The notes under the pieces are model-generated. The model saw nothing but the letters and a program-made list of their open reading frames with translations, ran no database searches and was not told the origin of the DNA. From contig PKXI01000375.1 of NCBI GenBank assembly GCA_003133425.1, positions 1 through 8,015 of the forward strand: a DNA stretch of 8,015 nucleotides. Reading direction: 5' to 3'. The position numbers and the translations under genes were made by a program. Position 1 is the stretch's first letter; each line of letters begins with the position of its first letter. The DNA comes from Acidobacteriaceae bacterium. GTDB taxonomy: Bacteria; Acidobacteriota; Terriglobia; Terriglobales; Acidobacteriaceae. Below, one piece after another: positions 1 through 4,821 of this stretch.

Positions 1-273
1 TTGAGCAAGGCGATTGACCTGCGGCCGGATTATCCCGAAGCTTTGAACAACCTCGGCGTTCTCTTCGTCCGGGCACAGGATTACTCCAAGGCCGAGGAGA
101 AATTCAGGACAGGCATCCGCGTTGCCCCCAACTACGATCAGTCCTATCTCAATCTTGCCCGCCTCTTCGGGATGCGCGGCGAGATGGAAAAAGCCAGGGA
201 AGTGTTGCAGCAGTTGTTACGCCTGCAACCCGCGAATCCAGCCGCGACCCAGGCCCTGCAATCGCTGCGCTGA
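1..273 (+). CDS. TPR-repeat protein, C-terminal fragment (5' end outside window)
   Basis: This is the last 90 codons of a tetratricopeptide-repeat protein, ending at a TGA at 271-273. At least two TPR units are visible. The first runs from about residue 6 to 42 (PDYPEALNNLGVLF, then a KAEEKF helix, then a V-A-P-N turn). The second runs from about 44 to 80 (YDQSYLNLARLF, then EKAREVLQQLLRLQP). TPRs form helical superhelices that bind partner proteins; no catalytic residue is seen. The TTG at position 1 falls inside a repeat (SKAIDLRPDYPEA is the end of a preceding helix B), so the true start almost certainly lies upstream of the window. The gene lies 46 bases before the CRTAC1-like gene on the same strand and may be co-transcribed with it. 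TPR genes next to CRTAC1 genes are, to my knowledge, a common pairing in Acidobacteriota. The repeat assignment is secure; the role is unknown. Confidence 0.85.
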   Translation: MSKAIDLRPDYPEALNNLGVLFVRAQDYSKAEEKFRTGIRVAPNYDQSYLNLARLFGMRGEMEKAREVLQQLLRLQPANPAATQALQSLR

Positions 274-302
274 TCGGTTCTTTCAATCACTGCCTCGATT
301 GC

Positions 303-308
303 TATAAT
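303..308 (+). promoter_or_regulatory. Candidate -10 box just upstream of the CRTAC1-like gene
   Basis: TATAAT, a perfect sigma-70-type -10 hexamer, lies 11 bases before the ATG at 320. The position 17 bases upstream (280-285, CTTTCA) matches the -35 consensus at only three of six bases. If the box is used, transcription would begin about 4-6 bases before the ATG, giving a nearly leaderless mRNA. That fits the absence of any Shine-Dalgarno sequence in 300-319. A chance match in the short intergenic gap remains possible. Confidence 0.35.
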
Positions 309-319
309 CATCGCCATCT

Positions 320-2095
320 ATGATCTTTCCCCGCCGGCGCTTCCTCGGATCATCTCTTTTCGTGCTCGGCAGCACACTCACCGATGCTCTAATGACTCCA
401 CTTTGGAAGTGGAAGAATCCCCTCGTCGTGGAAGCCGCCGTACCGGAGTCCGCTTCGTCTCCGGTTCAGTTTGTGGATGTTGCCCAGCAAGCCGGTCTGA
501 AAATTCCGAATGTATGGGGCGGCATCGCCAACAAGCGGCTGATCATTGAAACCAAGGGAAGTGGACTAGCTTTTTTCGACTACGACAATGACGGATGGCT
601 GGACATCTATCTGACCAATGGGAATCGCCTTGATGCTCATTGGCCGGCAGGCAAGGAGCCGATCTCTCACTTGTACAAGAACAACCGCGACGGCACCTTT
701 ACCGACGTCACGGATAAGTCGGGACTGGGGCGTACTGAGTGGCAGACGGGCGTTTGCGTAGGCGATTACGACAACGACGGATGGGATGATCTCTTTTGCT
801 GCTTCTGGGGCCATAACATTCTGTTTCATAACAACGGAGACGGCACCTTCACCGATGTCACGCACAAGTCCGGCCTTGCGCAGAAAAAAGGTCGCTGGGG
901 CACAGGCTGTTCTTTCCTCGATTATGACCGCGACGGTCACCTCGATCTTTTCGTATGCAATTTCGTCAAGCTGGATCCGGACAAGGTTCCATCCGCGGAC
1001 GACATGAGTTTTTGCCAGTGGAAAGGCATGCCCACAATGTGTGGTCCTCGCGGACTTCCTGGGGACACAAACCTGCTCTACCACAACAACGGAGACGGCA
1101 CTTTTACTGACGTTTCAGAGAAGGCGGGAATTCTCAAACCCGGACCGCGCTACTCCATTAGTTCTACTTCTTATGACTTCGACAACGACGGGTGGCCGGA
1201 TATTTATGTCGCGGTGGACTCCGAACCAAGCATCCTATTCCACAATAATCATGACGGCACGTTCACCGATATTGCGGTAATGGCCGGTTGCGCTTACAAC
1301 GAGGACGGTAACGAACAGGCCGGAATGGGCCTCGCCGTAGCCGACTACGACTGCGACGGCTGGTTCGACATTTTCAAGACCAACTTTGTCGATGACACCA
1401 GCAACCTCTACCACAACAACGGGGATGGTACCTTCAGCGACCTGTCGTCCAGTTCCGGCGTTGGGATCAACAAAGGCTATGTAGCGTGGGGATGCGGCTT
1501 TATCGATTATGACAACGATGGCTGGCCGGACATTATTCAGGTCAACGGACACGTCTACCCGCAGGTTGACGCCTACAATTTCGGGGAAACATTCAAGAAT
1601 CCGCGACTGGTCTATCGAAACCTCGGAAACGGCCATTTCCAGGACGTTTCGTCGCTGATGGGTCCCGGTATCAGTGAGCGTTTCTCCAGCCGCGGAGCGG
1701 CCTTTGGAGACTATGACAACAATGGCTGCATGGATGTCCTCGTCTTGAACATGAACGATCTACCTTCGCTCCTTCGCAATGTCGGGGGCAACAAGCAGAA
1801 TTGGATCAAGATCAAGCTGGTAGGGACCTTATGCAATCGCACTGCAATTGGAGCGCGCGTGCGAGTCACCACCGGCAAACATACCCAGATGGACGAAGTG
1901 CAGAGCGGCACAAGCGTCATGTCGCAGAACGACCTGCGCCTTCACTTCGGCCTCGGGATGGCCAAGACCGTGGATACGATCGAAGTCAAATGGCCGACCA
2001 CACAGAAAATCGAACGATTCGAGCAGATTAAGGCGAATCAGATCCTCACCATTCGCGAAGGGCAAGGGATAGTCGCAACACTCAAACCTTCATAG
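320..2095 (+). CDS. CRTAC1-like FG-GAP/VCBS beta-propeller protein with ASPIC/UnbV domain, Tat-type export signal
   Basis: A 591-residue protein predicted to be exported and to fold as a calcium-binding beta-propeller. The N-terminus has a twin-arginine-like signal (RRRFLGSS at residues 5-12, then hydrophobic LFVLGSTL). Seven Dx(D/N)x(D/N)GxxD calcium loops follow, starting at about residues 87, 149, 201, 286, 342, 396 and 464, which suits seven blades. Six N-N-x-D-G-T-F-type strands alternate with them (about 121, 171, 256, 309, 366 and a weaker one at 434). A C-x8-C-G-P-R-G-L insertion (Cys232, Cys241) is typical of bacterial CRTAC1-like proteins. Residues about 495-582 form the ASPIC/UnbV domain, with AIGARVRV, a GTSVMSQND stretch, HFGLG and VKWP. 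The biological role of bacterial members is not established; surface adhesion or ligand binding is inferred from integrin-like FG-GAP repeats. I chose the ATG at 320 because it keeps the twin arginines, though it has no ribosome-binding site. The next methionine (residue 25) would remove the signal. Confidence 0.93.
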   Translation: MIFPRRRFLGSSLFVLGSTLTDALMTPLWKWKNPLVVEAAVPESASSPVQFVDVAQQAGLKIPNVWGGIANKRLIIETKGSGLAFFDYDNDGWLDIYLTNGNRLDAHWPAGKEPISHLYKNNRDGTFTDVTDKSGLGRTEWQTGVCVGDYDNDGWDDLFCCFWGHNILFHNNGDGTFTDVTHKSGLAQKKGRWGTGCSFLDYDRDGHLDLFVCNFVKLDPDKVPSADDMSFCQWKGMPTMCGPRGLPGDTNLLYHNNGDGTFTDVSEKAGILKPGPRYSISSTSYDFDNDGWPDIYVAVDSEPSILFHNNHDGTFTDIAVMAGCAYNEDGNEQAGMGLAVADYDCDGWFDIFKTNFVDDTSNLYHNNGDGTFSDLSSSSGVGINKGYVAWGCGFIDYDNDGWPDIIQVNGHVYPQVDAYNFGETFKNPRLVYRNLGNGHFQDVSSLMGPGISERFSSRGAAFGDYDNNGCMDVLVLNMNDLPSLLRNVGGNKQNWIKIKLVGTLCNRTAIGARVRVTTGKHTQMDEVQSGTSVMSQNDLRLHFGLGMAKTVDTIEVKWPTTQKIERFEQIKANQILTIREGQGIVATLKPS

Positions 2096-2101
2096 ATGTA
2101 G

Positions 2102-2165
2102 CGCGCACTTGGAGCCGGGAAAGGAAGATCGCTCCAAGGAATCGAATGTGCTCCTTCAGTGCGCG
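2102..2165. terminator. Overlapping inverted repeats between convergent genes, possible bidirectional terminator
   Basis: The 60-base gap between the convergent stops, plus a few bases of the minus-strand gene's end, holds three pairings. CGCGCACT (2102-2109) pairs with AGTGCGCG (2158-2165). CTTGGAGC (2108-2115) pairs with GCTCCAAG (2131-2138). AAGGA (2136-2140) pairs with TCCTT (2152-2156). With small trims at the shared bases all three could coexist as a three-way junction. There is no T-run on either strand, so this is not a classic intrinsic terminator. Its position suggests a shared 3' end structure, but that is inference. Confidence 0.35.
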
Positions 2166-3871
2166 GCCGGATAAGTCGGCTGCCCGCCCACCAGGAACTG
2201 CTTGACCTCCCGCCGCTGGCGTTCGATTTCAGCCGCCTGTTGCTTCTTCAACTCGTCATGCAATTGGAACTGCTGCTTGGCCTTTTCCGTCTCCCCTGTC
2301 CGATCGTAGGCTATTGCCAGCCGATAATGAGCATCGACTAGCTCCGGCTTCACTTCGATTGCCTTCGTGTAATAGTCAATCGCTTTCTCAGAGTTGCGCC
2401 GAGTGTAATAGAGATTCCCAAGTTGCAGGTAAGCGTCGCCAAATTTGGCGTCGATCGTCACAGCTCTGTTGAGCAGCGTCTCAACCTGTTGCAGAACCTG
2501 CTGATCCGCCGACTGCGCATTGCCTTTCCAGATTGCCATCGCGTAATAGTAATTCGCGAAAGAGTTTCCGGGTTGCAGATCGACAAACCGCGCCAACCTC
2601 TCATCAACGCATGCCAATGGATTCGGCGCCACCGTCTCAATTCTGCCCATGAAGATGTAGGGCTCGGGGTTTGCCGGACTGAGATCGGAGGCATCGCAGA
2701 GGCGTTGGGCTGCCTCCTCGTAGTGGGCACTGGCAAACAGAGCGGTACCCAGCGCAGTCAGCATCCTGACCGATTTTGGATATGCCTTTGCCCCGTCTTG
2801 AAAGACCTCCTGCGCCTGCAAGATAGCCCGGTGAACAAGCAACTCACCGCCCCACTCGAAGTAGTTTTCTTCGCTCGGATCCAGGCGAACAGCTTGCTCA
2901 AATTCGTGTACGGCAGCCAAGGAATCGCCCGATGTTTCGTCAAGTTCCCCCGCCAGGCGACACAGATCAGCGTTTTCGCCATGTGCCAGCAACTTCCCGA
3001 CGTGCTCGCGCGCTTGCGAGAAATCCCCGGCACCCTTCAATGCCAGTGCCAGTCGATATTCGTTCATATAATCGGCGGGATTAATCTGGTAAGCAGTCTG
3101 AAGCAGGGGAATGGACTCCCCATATCTGCCCGCATCGAGATAAAAGTCGCCAAGCTGACGATTCAACTCGAAACTATTAGGGGCACCGGCAACAGCTGCA
3201 CGCAGCTTGCCTTCAGGTCCGTTAGTTTCTTTGGCAGCGGGAGTGGAATCTGCCGCAAAGTGAGCTACCCCGTTCGCTTTGAGCGCCAGTGTCTCGTGTG
3301 TGAGAGCCTCGCTGGTTCGCAGGCTGGTGTCCGCCCCGTGCCCCCCCGCCGCAGTCCAATCCGTGACCCCCGCGACAGTGAAACTCGGCTTGTCGGCAAA
3401 TTCCATGGCCTGGGTTGAAGGCGGTACAGAAGCGGTGGAATCTGTATGGACCTCCTGTGAATCTTCAAGGACCACGTCAACCTGCTTGTGCTCTCCGAGG
3501 GATGATACAACCACGGAAATGGTGCGACTGCTCAGTCCCGATTTCTCCGCAATTAGGAAATACCTGCCAGTCCCAGGCGCGGAAAACACGAAGACGCCGT
3601 CGGCATTTGTTTTCGTCTCCAGGCGGACCGGAACACCCTCGCGTTCAAGCCGCAAAGACGCATCTCCAACCGGCCTCCCTGTCGAGTTGAGGACTTTGCC
3701 CTGGATCGTAACCTCAACGGAGCGCTGCACGGAGGCGCTCTGCGCAGCCGACGCGTGGCTTGACACGCTGAACAGCGCCGCGAAAACTCCGAGAGCGCCG
3801 AAAAGATGCCGGCAGTTCCCTGCTGCAGATGAAGACCGCGGTTTATGTGAGCCGTTTATTCTAACCCTCAA
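2156..3871 (-). CDS. Secreted TPR protein with carboxypeptidase-regulatory-like domain
   Basis: A 571-residue exported scaffold-type protein. Residues 1-43 look like a Sec signal peptide: basic start, hydrophobic LFGALGVFAALFSV (23-36), and cleavage near the A-S-A at 40-42. Residues about 51-136 fit a carboxypeptidase-regulatory/CnaB-like beta-sandwich, with VTIQGKVLNSTGRPVGDASL, NADGVFVF and GRYFLIAEKSG. A linker follows that contains the distinctive stretch FTVAGVTDWTAAGGHGAD (164-181). From about 235 to 540 there are roughly eight TPR units; the clearest is at about 478-511 (GDAYLQLGNLYY, then KAIDYYTKAIEVKPE). The end is charged and probably helical (540-560). No enzyme motif is seen; protein binding in the periplasm or at the outer membrane is inferred. 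The start is a TTG at 3871: it is preceded by GAGGG at seven bases and by an in-frame stop, with no ATG or GTG between. It converges on the CRTAC1-like gene and lies 225 bases downstream of the Rid-family gene. Confidence 0.88.
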   Translation of the reverse strand: MRVRINGSHKPRSSSAAGNCRHLFGALGVFAALFSVSSHASAAQSASVQRSVEVTIQGKVLNSTGRPVGDASLRLEREGVPVRLETKTNADGVFVFSAPGTGRYFLIAEKSGLSSRTISVVVSSLGEHKQVDVVLEDSQEVHTDSTASVPPSTQAMEFADKPSFTVAGVTDWTAAGGHGADTSLRTSEALTHETLALKANGVAHFAADSTPAAKETNGPEGKLRAAVAGAPNSFELNRQLGDFYLDAGRYGESIPLLQTAYQINPADYMNEYRLALALKGAGDFSQAREHVGKLLAHGENADLCRLAGELDETSGDSLAAVHEFEQAVRLDPSEENYFEWGGELLVHRAILQAQEVFQDGAKAYPKSVRMLTALGTALFASAHYEEAAQRLCDASDLSPANPEPYIFMGRIETVAPNPLACVDERLARFVDLQPGNSFANYYYAMAIWKGNAQSADQQVLQQVETLLNRAVTIDAKFGDAYLQLGNLYYTRRNSEKAIDYYTKAIEVKPELVDAHYRLAIAYDRTGETEKAKQQFQLHDELKKQQAAEIERQRREVKQFLVGGQPTYPAAH

Positions 3872-3877
3872 CTCTTC

Positions 3878-3883
3878 ACCCTC
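3878..3883 (-). promoter_or_regulatory. Ribosome-binding site supporting a TTG start
   Basis: On the minus strand GAGGGT lies with its GAGGG core (3883-3879) seven bases before the TTG at 3871-3869. An in-frame TGA occurs 12 codons upstream with no ATG or GTG between, so this site decides the start. A weak upstream promoter candidate is TAGAAT (minus strand, 3976-3971), but its -35 region is poor and I do not annotate it separately. Confidence 0.55.
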
Positions 3884-4039
3884 GAAAACGCCGTCAAACG
3901 ATCTTCAAGTCAGCATTTGCAACCCTCGCCTCGCTGCCGATGCGGGCGGCTCAAGTTGAATTGCTGTCTCATTCTATCGCCGCGGAATGGGAGTGAAATT
4001 CAAGGACCAAGCTACAACCTCGGTTCGATTGTTTTCGGC

Positions 4040-4070
4040 ACCAAACCCTATTTCATATAGGGAGGTTGGT
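4040..4070. other. Hairpin between the Rid-family gene and the secreted TPR gene
   Basis: CCCTAT (4046-4051) pairs with ATAGGG (4057-4062) around a five-base loop. After a one-by-three-base internal loop, ACCAA (4040-4044) pairs with TTGGT (4066-4070). The structure starts 27 bases past the Rid stop codon on the minus strand. It could end or protect the Rid transcript, but neither strand has a T-run after it. The remainder of the 225-base spacer (3872-4096) shows no gene. Confidence 0.4.
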
Positions 4071-4096
4071 CAGCAACCATCCCTTGCACATAGCTG

Positions 4097-4597
4097 CTAC
4101 TCCTTGCTAACACCCGACGTGTTCGTACGGGACATTGCGATGGCCTCAATCTCGATCAACAATTCAGGCCGGCAGAGGATGGCCTGGATGCCGGTGGACG
4201 CTGGCAGCGGATCGAGCCCCAGCTCCTTGAAGAATGCGGTACGTTCCTCGTTGAATGCATCGTAGTCGCGCTCGATGTCGCGCAGGTAGCAAGTGGTGCG
4301 CACAATATCGTGCCAGGTGCAGCCTTCGCTCGCCAGCAGTCCGCTGATATTGGCAAGGGTACGTCGCATTTGGGCGCGAAAGTCGCCGATATGCACGCTC
4401 TTGCCGCTCTCATCGATCGACGCCGTGCCGGAGATGAGAAGAATGGTCAGTCCATTCAGATCGATCCTCATGCCCCGTGAAAACGAGCTCGGCTTGGCAT
4501 AGGCGAATGCTTCGTTGAGCACCTGATAGTTGGTGATGGCGCGTTTCTTGACCGGCACGCGCGCAATGGCCTCAATTATTTTGGGCAAGTCATTCAT
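4097..4597 (-). CDS. Rid (YjgF/YER057c/UK114) family protein, non-canonical active site
   Basis: A 166-residue, probably cytoplasmic protein of the Rid superfamily, whose founding member RidA hydrolyses reactive enamine/imine intermediates from PLP enzymes. Residues about 45-155 carry the fold: LLISGTASIDESG (53-65), a G-D-x-x-x-Q-x-x-x-T-L-x-N-I helix (71-84), a DIVRTTCYLRD stretch (97-107), and the closing CRPELLIEIEAIA (142-154). Aligned without gaps from the IEIEAIA end against RidA as I remember it, the catalytic arginine in P-A-R-S becomes Ser134 in P-A-S-T, so canonical deaminase activity is doubtful. The N-terminal 40 residues exceed the roughly 128-residue RidA length. The SGTAS and CRxxLLIEIE signatures also recall the C-terminal half of chorismatases (FkbO/Hyg5 type), which belong to the same superfold. 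The ATG at 4597 is chosen because AGGGAG lies eight bases upstream. The gene is divergent from the GH2 gene. Confidence 0.87.
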   Translation of the reverse strand: MNDLPKIIEAIARVPVKKRAITNYQVLNEAFAYAKPSSFSRGMRIDLNGLTILLISGTASIDESGKSVHIGDFRAQMRRTLANISGLLASEGCTWHDIVRTTCYLRDIERDYDAFNEERTAFFKELGLDPLPASTGIQAILCRPELLIEIEAIAMSRTNTSGVSKE

Positions 4598-4821
4598 TGT
4601 GATCACTCCCTGGTTTTCCCTACGTACGTTGCAGCTGAAGAATCCCATGGTCTCACGGCCAAAGATATAGATTAATTTCCCCAAAAGCGATCCACGGGCG
4701 ACAAATTCGCGGGGAAAACCCCTAAAGAGGGTGTTTCAGTATATTATCCAGATGAAAATTCCAGGGGGTTCGCAACCGCTGTACACGAATCCCGCTCTCA
4801 GAATCTATCATCGGAGGCAAA
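4598..4821. promoter_or_regulatory. Divergent upstream region shared by the Rid-family and GH2 genes
   Basis: This 224-base region must contain the promoters of both divergent genes. For the GH2 gene, GGAGG (4813-4817) is a strong ribosome-binding site four bases before the ATG at 4822, and TATATT (4740-4745) is a possible -10 with no convincing -35. For the Rid gene, AGGGAG (minus strand, 4611-4606) is the ribosome-binding site. Perfect palindromes include ACGTACGT (4622-4629), CAGCTG (4632-4637) and a GGGG-AAAA-CCCC inverted repeat (4711-4722). Any of these could be an operator, but no known regulator site is recognised. Confidence 0.5.

Noticed and set aside
566..1084. Minus-strand open frame of 172 codons with apparent repeats
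   Set aside because: The repeats are the reverse complement of the calcium-loop repeats of the CRTAC1-like gene.
2423..3418. Long plus-strand open frame of 331 codons
   Set aside because: It is antisense to the well-supported secreted TPR gene, has no recognisable domain, and its composition mirrors the opposite strand.
3987..4265. Plus-strand open frame of 92 codons in the spacer before the Rid stop
   Set aside because: It overlaps the Rid gene antisense over more than half its length, has no convincing ribosome-binding site and encodes no recognisable protein.
4598..4684. N-terminal extension of the Rid-family gene to a TTG at 4684
   Set aside because: The extra 29 residues match nothing in Rid proteins, and the ATG at 4597 has a well-spaced AGGGAG site.
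4740..4745. TATATT as a firm promoter for the GH2 gene
   Set aside because: It matches five of six -10 bases, but the region 17 bases upstream has no -35 resemblance, so it is only mentioned within the divergent region.
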